A stretch of 64,000 nucleotides of DNA, taken from Anaerolineales bacterium. Lineage in GTDB: Bacteria > Chloroflexota > Anaerolineae > Aggregatilineales > J027. Below are positions 1-8,499 of this stretch, piece by piece (position 1 is the stretch's first letter; each line of letters opens with the position of its first letter). The DNA lies in assembly GCA_020634155.1 (NCBI GenBank), contig JACKCI010000002.1:1302001-1366000 (forward strand), written 5' to 3'. A model generated the notes under the pieces. The model saw only the letters and a program-made list of their open reading frames with translations. It did no database searches and was not told the origin of the DNA. The translations under genes and the position numbers were made by a program.

Positions 1-381
1 GATGCCCGTTATGCTGACATCAACCACCTTGATTTTTCGGGTGAGCCAACCCTCAGCCAGATGATTACCGACCTCTTAGAGCAGGGGGCGCGTCAAGACC
101 TCCACAACGCCTCGGCCTTTTTGCAGCAAGTCGAGAAGATTGCCACCCATTTTGGCTGGGAGTTCCGCTTTGAGCATACCGACCCAACCCTGCTGCAAGC
201 CCGTGAGCATGTGCAACTTGGCCTAAAGAACCTGCGGGATAGCGCCGAACTTGCCCGCCAAGCCCGCGAGGCCTTGTTAGAAGCCGCTACCCTCGAAGGC
301 ATTAATGAGGATATGGAAAGCGAAATTCGTCGGCTATTGAAGGACATTAACGATTACCTCAATGCCCGTGTGATACCATGA
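1..381 (+). CDS. C-terminal part of an unidentified alpha-helical protein
   Basis: The reading frame is open from base 1, so the gene starts upstream of the window and only its last 126 residues are visible. An internal ATG at 61 is not needed as a start. The visible part is charged and helical, with Glu/Arg/Leu-rich stretches (for example LLEAATLEG and IRRLLKDIND) and no recognised catalytic motif. The stop is 10 bases before the next gene, so the two are probably co-transcribed. I do not recognise the family; a role with the following membrane-anchored protein is inference from adjacency only. Confidence 0.7.
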   Translation, partial: DARYADINHLDFSGEPTLSQMITDLLEQGARQDLHNASAFLQQVEKIATHFGWEFRFEHTDPTLLQAREHVQLGLKNLRDSAELARQAREALLEAATLEGINEDMESEIRRLLKDINDYLNARVIP

Positions 382-391
382 GGAGACCCCT

Positions 392-2917
392 ATGAGCGAC
401 CTGCGTGAGGCGCTAAACGATTTACGCGACCAAATCAATGCCCTGCCCGAAAAGCCCACCGCTGCCCAACTAGGGCCGCTTGAGGCGACGGCACGCGGGC
501 TGCTAACCCAAAGCAAGAACACCATCTATGAGGCCGAAGCCCGTGAACTGCTCACCTCCTTAGCCCGTATGAGCAGCGGCACCAGCCCCGATACCAGCCA
601 AGTGCGTGGCCTGCTACGGCGTGCTCGTATCCGCATTGAGATTGCGGGCGATGACCACGACTTCGACGAGGCCATCGACATCCTCGCCCAAGCCTTAGAC
701 ATCGACCCACACAACGCCGAGTTGCATGAACTCTTGTTGCAAGCCGCCCAGCGCAGTTCTCAGCACGCCATGAAGGTGCAAGGTCTAACCGAGCGCTATG
801 GCCTTGAACTCCAATCTCAACAGCCTGCCGCCCCTGCCAGCAAGCCTAGGGCCACTGAAGCGCCCAAAGCCGAATCCAAACCCGCCGCCTCGCCTACTGA
901 CCCCAATGTGGAGGCCATGTTAGCTGAGGTTGCCTCGACCTATTATGCGGGCGATTATGCACGGACGGCTGACCTTGCAGGGCGGGTGTTGGCGATAGAC
1001 CCCAACAATGCCCAAGCTTCTGAGTATCAGCAGAAGTCCGAAGATAACCTGATGCGCGGCATTGTTCCCGACCACCGCATTCCTTTTGATGCGCGGGTGG
1101 CCTATAACCGTGCCAACTCGCTGGTTAGGGCGGGCAATTATGAGGAGGCCGAGCGCCTCTACCGTGAAGCCCGTGACGTTGCCGAGTCGGCAGGCATCCG
1201 CAACTGGAAAGATGTCGAGCAGGCTCTGTTGGAAATTCAAGACCTCTCCTTAGCCCGCCAACTTCTTGCCGATGGTGACCGCCTATTGGCCGCCGATGAT
1301 TGGGCGGGTGCCTTGAAGCAATACCAAGGCGCGTTAGGGGTCTTGCCCAACTATCCCGAAGCCGAAGACCGCATCAACCAAGTCCGCAAATTCCAAGACC
1401 AATATGACCAAGCCAGCGTCCGCTTGAGCATGATTAGCGGCTCATTGACCGAGCGCTCTCGTGACCTCATCCGCCTAATGAATATGCTGGCGGGGATTCG
1501 CCAAGCCTTGCCCAACAGCCCGCGGGTGCATCAACTCGTAACTGAGACCAGCACCCGCATCCAAGATGTGAAAAACCAACTTACCGATCAGGGGCAGGGG
1601 GCCTTAGAGCGCGTCGATGCCGTCTCTTCCGTTGAAGAAAAATTCCGCTTGGCTCAACAGGCTGCCGAGCTATTTGCCGCCGCTGTTGACCTTGATTCGT
1701 CCGATGCCGTTGCCTCATCCGGTCTCCGCAAGGCCGAGCAACTCAGCGCGGAGATGAACGAGGGCCGTCAGTTGATGGAACGCGCTGCTGCCCTCATCGC
1801 CCAAAATTTTGATAACGAGATTGCCCAAGCCCGCCAAATGCTGACGGGTTTGCGCTTCCATGCCCAAGACCAACGCTATCAAACTCTCTTGGGTGATTTG
1901 CTGTTACGCCATTTGGAGCGCGTCGAGGCCGCTATTGACCAGCGCGATGTCGAAACCGCTCAACGTTGGTTGGGTATCTGCAAAGATGACCCCTTCCGCA
2001 TCTTGGGGCGACGTAGCGATATTCTACGCCTTGAGAACGAGATTCGGGGCCTTCAGCAACGGCGTATTATGCGCTATGGCATGATCGGTGTGGTTGTGTT
2101 GGTTATTCTGGGGGTGGTCGTGTTGCTCAATCGCAATGCCATCAACAGCATCATTAACCCTACCGATACCCCAACCACCACCGCCACTGCCACTGCGACG
2201 GTGACACCTACCGCCACCTACACCGATACACCCAGCGCTACACCCACCAACACGCCAACCGATACCCCGACATCGACATTTACCTATACGCCGACGCCCC
2301 TCTCGCCTGAAGAGCAAACCGCGACCATTAATGCTCTAGCAACATCTACTGCCTTAACCGCGACGCAGGTGGCGGGTATCACCCAAACGGCCCAGCAGCG
2401 CTATGACAACCAGACCGCCACTCAAGACGCCTTTAACCTGACCATTACCCAAGATGCCTTGAACTTCAACAATACCAGCACGGCGGTCGTGTTGACCCAG
2501 CAAGCCAGCCAGACCATTGTGGCCCAAACCCAGCACTATATCGCCACGCAGAATGCCTATGCGACCCAGACTGCGACCAACATCCCGCCCACACCGACCC
2601 ATACCCCAACCTTGACCCTGACGCCCACGCCTTCACCGACGGAACCCCAGCGGCTGTGCGTGATAGCCAACGCGACGGGTAACAATATCAACGTGCGGCG
2701 CTTGCCAACTCTGAACTCGGACGCGGTGGGCTTGTTCCCCCGTAATGCTTTGGCGGATGTTTTCGAGGTGCGTTATGGGCTGGATACGCCGCCCGTTATT
2801 TGGTACCTTATTCAATATGACCCAGAGGGTGAAGATGAGCCGTTTGAGGGGTGGGTATCCTCAACGGTGGCACGTGAATTTACCGTCTGCCCAAGTGTCG
2901 CTTCCCCGACGCCTTAG
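392..2917 (+). CDS. Membrane-anchored TPR-like protein with T/P-rich linker and C-terminal SH3-like domain
   Basis: 841 residues. The first ~550 residues are cytoplasmic helical repeats resembling TPRs (for example AGNYEEAERLYREA and DDWAGALKQYQGAL), broken by an Ala/Pro/Lys linker near 145-170. One transmembrane helix (~558-580, GMIGVVVLVILGVVVLL) follows a basic QQRRIMRYG stretch, predicting the N-terminus inside. Outside come a Thr/Pro linker (~588-635), a Thr/Gln-rich TATQ-type segment (~640-735), a second T/P stretch and an SH3b-like domain (~750-840, with NINVRRLP and GWVSS). The start is supported by GGAG ahead of ATG 392. It may couple a surface-bound ligand to an inside TPR scaffold; the substrate is unknown. 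Confidence 0.75.
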   Translation: MSDLREALNDLRDQINALPEKPTAAQLGPLEATARGLLTQSKNTIYEAEARELLTSLARMSSGTSPDTSQVRGLLRRARIRIEIAGDDHDFDEAIDILAQALDIDPHNAELHELLLQAAQRSSQHAMKVQGLTERYGLELQSQQPAAPASKPRATEAPKAESKPAASPTDPNVEAMLAEVASTYYAGDYARTADLAGRVLAIDPNNAQASEYQQKSEDNLMRGIVPDHRIPFDARVAYNRANSLVRAGNYEEAERLYREARDVAESAGIRNWKDVEQALLEIQDLSLARQLLADGDRLLAADDWAGALKQYQGALGVLPNYPEAEDRINQVRKFQDQYDQASVRLSMISGSLTERSRDLIRLMNMLAGIRQALPNSPRVHQLVTETSTRIQDVKNQLTDQGQGALERVDAVSSVEEKFRLAQQAAELFAAAVDLDSSDAVASSGLRKAEQLSAEMNEGRQLMERAAALIAQNFDNEIAQARQMLTGLRFHAQDQRYQTLLGDLLLRHLERVEAAIDQRDVETAQRWLGICKDDPFRILGRRSDILRLENEIRGLQQRRIMRYGMIGVVVLVILGVVVLLNRNAINSIINPTDTPTTTATATATVTPTATYTDTPSATPTNTPTDTPTSTFTYTPTPLSPEEQTATINALATSTALTATQVAGITQTAQQRYDNQTATQDAFNLTITQDALNFNNTSTAVVLTQQASQTIVAQTQHYIATQNAYATQTATNIPPTPTHTPTLTLTPTPSPTEPQRLCVIANATGNNINVRRLPTLNSDAVGLFPRNALADVFEVRYGLDTPPVIWYLIQYDPEGEDEPFEGWVSSTVAREFTVCPSVASPTP
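2155..2310 (+). repeat. Low-complexity Thr/Pro-encoding tract
   Basis: Imperfect ACC/CCN/ACG codon repeats encode an extracellular Thr/Pro linker just after the membrane helix of the preceding protein. A shorter tract of the same kind lies at about 2590-2640. Such tracts can vary in length by slippage. Confidence 0.7.
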
Positions 2918-2970
2918 TGATGATGAACCTGTATGGGCGCTTGTCATGGGGCAGGCGTCCATACCCTGAA

Positions 2971-2997
2971 AAACAAAAAACCACCGTGTGGGTGGTT
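2971..2997 (-). terminator. Intrinsic terminator downstream of tRNA-Val
   Basis: A 7-bp stem (AACCACC 2979-2985 with GGTGGTT 2991-2997, 5-base loop) is followed on the minus strand by a T-rich run interrupted by one G. It lies just past the 3' end of the minus-strand tRNA. Confidence 0.75.
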
Positions 2998-3002
2998 GTG
3001 TG

Positions 3003-3076
3003 TGGGACGTAAGGGACTCGAACCCCTGACCTCTTCGATGTCAACGAAGCGCTCTAGCCAACTGAGCTAACGTCCC
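3003..3076 (-). tRNA. tRNA-Val (anticodon GAC)
   Basis: The minus strand folds into a full cloverleaf: acceptor GGGACGT/ACGTCCC (3070-3076 with 3004-3010), D-arm GCTC/GAGC, anticodon stem CTTCG/CGAAG with loop TTGACAT (anticodon GAC), and a T-arm with TTCGAGT. The discriminator base is A and CCA is not encoded. It reads GUC/GUU valine codons. A good promoter lies upstream and a terminator downstream, so it is a single-gene unit between two plus-strand genes. Confidence 0.95.
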
Positions 3077-3091
3077 AACTTCATTTTATAG

Positions 3092-3119
3092 ATTATAGCA
3101 AAGACGACGTGCTTGGCAA
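3092..3119 (-). promoter_or_regulatory. Sigma-70-like promoter of tRNA-Val
   Basis: On the minus strand TTGCCA (3114-3119) is separated by 16 bases from a perfect TATAAT (3092-3097), placing initiation about 10 bases before the tRNA 5' end. Confidence 0.75.
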
Positions 3120-3135
3120 GGACGAATTTTAGCGC

Positions 3136-4125
3136 ATGACGCTTGACCAACTGACTGACCGCTTACCCTTGATTACGGGTGGCGTATTTGCCATCGGTGC
3201 TTTTTTCCTCATTCTCTCTATGCTGTTGTTTCGGCGCAGTCGGGGCAGTCGCTTTTGGTTTAATCGACGGCGTGCCAGCCAACAAGGGTTCCGCGTCTTT
3301 GTCCTCGCCATGCTCTTTTTCAGCTTCAGTGCTGCCTCATGTGTGGCAACCATCGTGTTTACCCTTATCCGCGACGAAAATAGTACATCGGGTGAGCCCG
3401 ATGCTTTTGTGGAGGTTTCAGTCACGCCTGCCCCCACCGCTACTCCATCCCACACACCAACGGAAACCCTATCGCCTACCCCTACCGAGACGCCGACCGA
3501 AACCCCATCCCTGACGCCGACCTTGACTCAGACCCTGACCTTAACGCCGACCTTAGAGCCAAGCATCACACCCACCATTACCCAAACGCCTACCGATACC
3601 TTGACACCGACGGAAACCCTCACCGAGACGCCCACCTCAACGCCAACGCGAACCTATACCCCCACCCAAACACCTAGCTTGACCCCCACAGCTACCCTGA
3701 CCGCAACCGCGACCTATACCCCATCCCCGACGCCATCACCCACCCCCACCTTTTTCTTGAGCCAAAGTGGGCTTCAACCGCGTGTCACCCCATCCGGTAC
3801 AGGCTTGCTGAACATCACCACTATCACGACCTCTGTTGATAGTGCCATGCAGCCTCTAGAGCCTAACACCACCTTCTCACGGGGTGCGCCGCGTGTCTAT
3901 TGCTTTATCGAATTTGATGGCTTACAAACTGGGGTGCAGTGGGCATGGGCTATTTTCAAGGATGGCGAATTTCTGGATGGCCGCGCCCTGTTGTGGGGCA
4001 ATCAGAGCAGCGGCACGACTTACTTTTTCTATGGGCAAGAGAATGGACTGGATGTCGGTCAATACGAGCTACGGCTCTATATTGGCGACACCCAAGCCAC
4101 ATCAGCCAGTTTTGCGATTCGCTAA
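3136..4125 (+). CDS. Two-helix membrane protein with long T/P-rich stalk and C-terminal beta domain
   Basis: 329 residues. Two hydrophobic helices (~11-33 GGVFAIGAFFLILSMLLF, ~50-75 FRVFVLAMLFFSFSAASC) are separated by a strongly basic loop (RRSRGSRFWFNRRR), so the long stalk is predicted outside. Residues ~95-215 are almost entirely Thr, Pro, Ser, Glu and Leu. The last ~110 residues look like a small all-beta domain (IEFDGLQTGVQWAWAIFKDG, GQYELRLYIGD). The 3' end overlaps the convergent psuG by 24 bases. Family not recognised; it shares the anchor-stalk-domain plan with the protein at 392-2917. Confidence 0.7.
   Translation: MTLDQLTDRLPLITGGVFAIGAFFLILSMLLFRRSRGSRFWFNRRRASQQGFRVFVLAMLFFSFSAASCVATIVFTLIRDENSTSGEPDAFVEVSVTPAPTATPSHTPTETLSPTPTETPTETPSLTPTLTQTLTLTPTLEPSITPTITQTPTDTLTPTETLTETPTSTPTRTYTPTQTPSLTPTATLTATATYTPSPTPSPTPTFFLSQSGLQPRVTPSGTGLLNITTITTSVDSAMQPLEPNTTFSRGAPRVYCFIEFDGLQTGVQWAWAIFKDGEFLDGRALLWGNQSSGTTYFFYGQENGLDVGQYELRLYIGDTQATSASFAIR
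3424..3756 (+). repeat. Low-complexity Thr/Pro/Ser-encoding tract
   Basis: About 330 bases of imperfect ACN-CCN repeats encode an extracellular stalk of ~110 residues. The tract is strongly strand-asymmetric (C-rich on the plus strand). Confidence 0.75.
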
Positions 4126-5016
4126 TTCCACCGCAATCTGAGCCGCCACCACTGCATTCTGCTCTAGCAAGGCCAGATTAGCGCGGAGGGTCTCCCCACC
4201 CGAAATTTCGACCAAACGCCCCAGCAAGAAGGGGGTGGTCTCTTTACCGCTGATTTTTTGCGTATCAGCTTCATGCAGCGCTTGTGCGATGTCACGTTGT
4301 ACCTTATCAGCATCCATCGCGGATTCCGTTGGCACGGGTACCGTGACCAGCACCCCACTCTGCAAGCCAAAACCCCAATGGGCATCAATCATGGCGGCAG
4401 CTTCGGTTGGACTATCAGCCCGCGCCTCCAACTTGAGGCCACTGGATGGGATATAAAACGCGGGAAATTCGCTGGTGCGGTAGCCGATGACGGGTACCCC
4501 AAAGGTTTCTAGCCATTCGAGGGTACGCGGCAAGTCCAGTATCGACTTGGCCCCCGCACATACCACCGCCACAGGTGTCTGGCTCAGTTCGGGCAAGTCG
4601 GCGCTAATATCCATCGCCGCACCAAGATGCACCCCGCCAATACCACCCGTCGCAAAGACGGCAATGCCCGCCTTGTGCGCCATAATCATGGTAGCGGCTA
4701 CGGTGGTGGCTCCATAGGCTTTCCGGGCTATCGCCACCCCAAAATCACGTCGGCTAATTTTCATGACAGGGGTCTTGCCGTCGGCCAGTTGCTCCAATTC
4801 GTTGGCGCTCAGGCCGACTTTGGGCTGGCCCGCGATAATGGCAATTGTGGCAGGGGTCGCGCCGTGTTCACGCACCAACCCCTCTAGCTTGGCCGCCAGC
4901 GCTAAATTCTCCGGCCAAGGCAAGCCATGTGAGATAACAGTCGATTCCAGCGCCACCACTGGACGGCCTTCATGGAGCGCCTCCGCAACTTCAGGGGCGA
5001 ACTTCAATTGACTCAT
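4102..5016 (-). CDS. psuG: Pseudouridine-5'-phosphate glycosidase
   Basis: 304 residues from the chosen start; the family is usually ~300-310. It cleaves the C-C bond of pseudouridine 5'-phosphate to give uracil and ribose 5-phosphate. Recognised from LESTVISHGLPWP near the N-terminus, GATPATIAIIAG, MKISRRDFGVA (conserved lysine region), FATGGIGGVH, CAGAKSILDL (second conserved lysine) and GYRTSEFPAFY. ATG 5016 is chosen over an ATG 36 bases upstream because AGGAACCAACC precedes it and MSQLKF matches family N-termini. It lies 10 bases after the SH3 lipoprotein gene. No pseudouridine kinase gene is adjacent. Confidence 0.93.
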   Translation of the reverse strand: MSQLKFAPEVAEALHEGRPVVALESTVISHGLPWPENLALAAKLEGLVREHGATPATIAIIAGQPKVGLSANELEQLADGKTPVMKISRRDFGVAIARKAYGATTVAATMIMAHKAGIAVFATGGIGGVHLGAAMDISADLPELSQTPVAVVCAGAKSILDLPRTLEWLETFGVPVIGYRTSEFPAFYIPSSGLKLEARADSPTEAAAMIDAHWGFGLQSGVLVTVPVPTESAMDADKVQRDIAQALHEADTQKISGKETTPFLLGRLVEISGGETLRANLALLEQNAVVAAQIAVELANRKTG

Positions 5017-5026
5017 GGTTGGTTCC

Positions 5027-5782
5027 TCATGGATTGATAGGGGGGGCCTCAACGGGGGTTAGCGCGTCGAGTGCGCCCTCAAATTGAACAGCATCCCGAA
5101 ACACCCACCCGTAGGCTCCGTCGAGTTGTATCACCAGCCACACACTATCCAAGCTGCGCCCTACAACTTGTACCGATGAGGCAACGGCTAAGTTCTGAAT
5201 GATGGGGTAGTCCGTGCTTGGCCCTTGGCGCACAGGTACCTCAGCCGCCCCTTGAATCACCCCCTCAATGGCGGGTAAATCGGGCACGGGGGCAGGAGTC
5301 TCGTCGGTGACTTCCGGCGTTTGGGCAATGACTGGCTCGTCAATCGCAGGTGGCGGCACCACCCCAAATGAGAACAGCACCTCATTGCTGCCGATGTCGT
5401 CGGCGGGGTCTTCTGGCAGGCCGCTGGGACGATAAGCGCGTGCTGATGCCAAATAGACTTGATTGCCCGTCGCCTCCCACTCCACAATGGCCTCGACGTA
5501 TGGCTCGCCATCAGGATTATCGGTTTCATAGACCAACTTCTCATCGCCCCCTGCGAGGCTAATGATGAACTCGACACGTGAAACCCCAATGCTATCTTTG
5601 GCAATGGCGTGGAAAATGACAGGTGAGCCAGCAGCATAGGTGCTTTGATTGGTGGGGGCTACCACCAGCAGCGCCGGACGCTGGTCAGAGACTAAACGGT
5701 CTTCGCTGCTGATGGTGGCTTCTGAAACAAGGCTACATGCGAGGGTCGCCACCAACAACGCGGCTAGAGCGACACGGTGCAT
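5027..5782 (-). CDS. SH3-domain lipoprotein
   Basis: 251 residues. The N-terminus is a lipoprotein signal (HRVALAALLVATLACS, lipobox LATLAC), so it is probably exported and lipidated. Residues ~35-150 resemble an Ig-like beta domain (YAAGSPVIFHAIAKD). A Pro/Glu-rich linker follows, then a C-terminal SH3b-like domain (VPVRQGPSTDYPIIQNL, GWVFRDAVQF). ATG 5782 is preferred to one 21 bases upstream because AGGAGAG sits 8 bases before it. It lies between the acetyltransferase and psuG on the same strand, with short gaps. Function unknown; SH3b domains often bind wall or surface polymers. Confidence 0.75.
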   Translation of the reverse strand: MHRVALAALLVATLACSLVSEATISSEDRLVSDQRPALLVVAPTNQSTYAAGSPVIFHAIAKDSIGVSRVEFIISLAGGDEKLVYETDNPDGEPYVEAIVEWEATGNQVYLASARAYRPSGLPEDPADDIGSNEVLFSFGVVPPPAIDEPVIAQTPEVTDETPAPVPDLPAIEGVIQGAAEVPVRQGPSTDYPIIQNLAVASSVQVVGRSLDSVWLVIQLDGAYGWVFRDAVQFEGALDALTPVEAPPINP

Positions 5783-5815
5783 ACGCGATACTCTCCTAAA
5801 CACGGGTTAGCGTGC

Positions 5816-7129
5816 TTAATCAATCGGCGCTAACCACGAGGCTTTGGTCGGGAATAATGACCCTAATAATACATGAGCTTTGCGATTTGCATAGACATCC
5901 GGCAAGATATACCCCATTTCGTCAATGGAACGGTGTCCAAACATCAGGTTCAAGAACATATGGAAGGGGAATCCCGCATCATCTTTGCCAACAGCAGGTT
6001 GTCGGTCATCAACTTCAGCCAGCCGCCCGCGCTCAAAGCGCATATAGAGTCCTTGTCGGCTGAACAAATCGATAGCAACCTCGCCCGTGAAACAATTGGC
6101 GAGTGACCCTTCCAAGCGCCGTTCTAGCACTGGCGCAATACTGCGGATAAACGCGGGCAAATCCGCCACCCGCAGATACCATGTATAGGTGGTCGGGTTA
6201 ACCGCCGTGTTCCATGTGCGCTTGCGGTCAACGAAGGGCTTGAGGGTATGGTACAGGGCGCTGTCAAACTGGAGAAAGTTGGGTTTTTCCCCTTCAAAGT
6301 TTTGGGCCACGGCTTTCATCCCTCGTAGCGTATCGTCATAACTACGGAGATACGAATCCTCAGCCCCGATATACCATTCCAAGCAGAGCAAGCGCCCAAA
6401 TTGGGTCGTTGCACCCAGCAGTACATAACCCACCTCGGTGCCATCTTTCCGCACCACCACGTAATAGGCGCGGGTACGCTCGGTCTGTGGGGAACGGCCC
6501 GTCAGTTCGTATTCCCAAATGGCACGGTCACGCACCACCGTCAACAGATGCTTGGCGGCAAATTCGTTATACCAGCGCATCAAGGTTGGGATGTCGTCCA
6601 TAGTTGCCCGCCGTACGGTGTAGTCGGGTTCTTGATCGCCTTCGCGCTCAGGCACGGCATAAAGCGGTATCTGGAAGCTAGACCCTAGCTCTACCGCCAT
6701 CGCATAGCCGAATTGACGATAAAAATAGGGGATGCCCGTAATCACTTGGAGGGTATGCCCAAGCGCTGCGCTCCGTTCATGCACGGCATCAAATAATTCC
6801 CGCACCAACCCCCGATTGCGATAATCCTTGTGGGTTGCTACCAACTCAGGCCGTCCCACCGGAATCTCGATATCCTCATAGCGCCATACTTGCGGAATCA
6901 GCATGGTCGCAGATACAAGTTGCTCATCTTGAGCAGGGTCAACCACCACAAACACATCCGCATCGTGAACAGTGGGGTGGTTGTCTGCCAAGAGGTCATC
7001 GGCCCAAGGGCCAATTGAGGCTTCATCTTCACCATAAGCCTCGGAGAAGGTATCGACATAAAACTTGCTCAAACTAGCTTTGTCTTTAGGCGTAATGGGG
7101 CGCACAATTAAACCATCGGCGCGTTGCAT
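5816..7129 (-). CDS. Eis-like GNAT N-acetyltransferase
   Basis: 437 residues, close to the ~400-residue Eis family. It has an N-terminal GNAT fold with an acetyl-CoA loop at HKDYRNRGLVRELF, the Eis-type IPYFYRQFGYAM segment, a second degenerate GNAT region (TLMRWYNEFAAKHL) and a C-terminal SCP2-like domain ending at a free carboxylate, which is catalytic in Eis. Family members acetylate amines, including aminoglycosides and peptide lysines; the substrate here cannot be read from sequence. It is the first gene of a three-gene minus-strand unit with a clear promoter. Confidence 0.82.
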   Translation of the reverse strand: MQRADGLIVRPITPKDKASLSKFYVDTFSEAYGEDEASIGPWADDLLADNHPTVHDADVFVVVDPAQDEQLVSATMLIPQVWRYEDIEIPVGRPELVATHKDYRNRGLVRELFDAVHERSAALGHTLQVITGIPYFYRQFGYAMAVELGSSFQIPLYAVPEREGDQEPDYTVRRATMDDIPTLMRWYNEFAAKHLLTVVRDRAIWEYELTGRSPQTERTRAYYVVVRKDGTEVGYVLLGATTQFGRLLCLEWYIGAEDSYLRSYDDTLRGMKAVAQNFEGEKPNFLQFDSALYHTLKPFVDRKRTWNTAVNPTTYTWYLRVADLPAFIRSIAPVLERRLEGSLANCFTGEVAIDLFSRQGLYMRFERGRLAEVDDRQPAVGKDDAGFPFHMFLNLMFGHRSIDEMGYILPDVYANRKAHVLLGSLFPTKASWLAPID

Positions 7130-7165
7130 GGTAAACTCCAGATGATGTTAAAACACAACACGCCT

Positions 7166-7194
7166 ATTCTACAGACGATGACATAGATTAACAA
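7166..7194 (-). promoter_or_regulatory. Promoter of the acetyltransferase-lipoprotein-psuG unit
   Basis: On the minus strand TTGTTA (7189-7194), a 17-base spacer and TAGAAT (7166-7171). It lies in the divergent gap with the exopolysaccharide locus. Confidence 0.6.
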
Positions 7195-7225
7195 GCGTTG
7201 TTTGGGGTTCAAAAAGGGTCATTTC

Positions 7226-7254
7226 TAGACGTTCTGGGTTGTTTAGGTTATCCT
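7226..7254 (+). promoter_or_regulatory. Possible promoter of the exopolysaccharide locus
   Basis: TAGACG (7226-7231), 17 bases, TATCCT (7249-7254): a weak match but correctly placed ~25 bases before the first gene of a nine-gene plus-strand run. Confidence 0.35.
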
Positions 7255-7278
7255 AGCACGAGCCTATGAGGGGGTACC

Positions 7279-8499
7279 ATGCGGATTTTATTGGTTACGA
7301 ATTATTTTGAACCTGATTCGGGTGCTGCCGCCGTCCGTTTGACCCGCCTCGCCTATCTGCTCCAAGAACGCGGTCATCAACTCACCATCCTCACCAGCTT
7401 GCCCCATTATCCCCAAGGCCGCATTCACCAAGGCTATCGCCGCCGCTGGACGGTTGTCGAAAATCGCAAGGGGCTGCGTGTCATTCAGACATCGCTCTGG
7501 GCCACCCCTAGCCATCGCATCAGTCGTAAGTTTCTCAGTCAACTCTCGTTTATGCTCACGGCCATACTACGCGGGTTATTTATCCCTAGACCTGATGTTC
7601 TACTCATTGAAGGCCAGCCTGTCTTTACGGCTATCGCGGGAGTATTCCTTGCCCGTCTCAAACGTCGCCCTTATGTGCTGAATGTCTCGGACTTATGGCC
7701 TGACCATCTGCTATCGGTGGGAGCCGTCACTGAGCAAAGCCGCGTTTATCGCTTGGCGCGTTGGCTGGTCGATTCGATGTATCGTGGGGCTGCTGGCATC
7801 GTCGCTATGAGTCCGGCATGGGCGCGGGCTATTGAAGGGCATATCGGCCCTACCGACAAGCTATCTGTAATTTACAACGGCGTTGACCTAACCCGTTTTC
7901 ACCCTGATGTCGATACTACCGCCTTCCGAGCGCAACATGGCCTCAATGCTGATAAAATTGTGGCTTTCATCGGTACCTTCGCCACTCAATATGATTTTGA
8001 GATGATGTTGGAGGTTACCCGCTACCTCAAAGACGAGGCAACTGTGCTATTGGTTGGGCAAGGCAGCCAAGCCGATTATGTCCGCCAACGGATTGACGCA
8101 GGTGGCCTTGAGCATCTACGCTGGCTGGAGTGGGTCGAACATGCTGAGATGCCCGCTGTGTGGAATACGGCTACCCTGACCTTTTGGGCGATGCGTGACC
8201 ATCCCCTGTATCAAGGCACAATCCCTGCTAAACTATATGAAGCGCTGGCGTGTGGTACGCCTATCATAGCCAGTATGTCTGGTGAAGGGGCTACTATGAT
8301 TGAGGCTAGTGGTGCAGGGGTCGTCGTTCCAGTGGGAGATGCTCAAGCCTTGATAGCGGCTATTCGGAAGATATTAAACGATGATGCTCTTCAGCAACAA
8401 TTGCGTTACGCTGGACGGGCCTATGCCGAAGCGCACTTCGACCCGGTTAAGGTTGCCGAAGCCTATGAACTAATCTTATCGAAGGTACATAAAACATGA
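7279..8499 (+). CDS. Family-4 glycosyltransferase (WbuB-like)
   Basis: 406 residues with the GT-B fold. The N-terminus (MRILLVTNYFEPDSGAAA) and YPQGRIHQGYRRRW match the WbuB-like GT4 subgroup, whose members add N-acetylated amino sugars. The C-terminal nucleotide-sugar site has IYNGVDLTRFHP and IPAKLYEALACGTPII, with the conserved acidic residue before LYEALA replaced by Lys-Leu as is usual in this subgroup. The context is an exopolysaccharide operon; its stop overlaps the next start by 4 bases (ATGA). Sugar and acceptor are not predictable. Confidence 0.85.
   Translation: MRILLVTNYFEPDSGAAAVRLTRLAYLLQERGHQLTILTSLPHYPQGRIHQGYRRRWTVVENRKGLRVIQTSLWATPSHRISRKFLSQLSFMLTAILRGLFIPRPDVLLIEGQPVFTAIAGVFLARLKRRPYVLNVSDLWPDHLLSVGAVTEQSRVYRLARWLVDSMYRGAAGIVAMSPAWARAIEGHIGPTDKLSVIYNGVDLTRFHPDVDTTAFRAQHGLNADKIVAFIGTFATQYDFEMMLEVTRYLKDEATVLLVGQGSQADYVRQRIDAGGLEHLRWLEWVEHAEMPAVWNTATLTFWAMRDHPLYQGTIPAKLYEALACGTPIIASMSGEGATMIEASGAGVVVPVGDAQALIAAIRKILNDDALQQQLRYAGRAYAEAHFDPVKVAEAYELILSKVHKT

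Noticed and set aside
3424..3756. CRISPR-like or tandem DNA repeat array
   Set aside because: The repetition follows Thr/Pro codons without fixed unit length or spacers; it is a low-complexity protein stalk.
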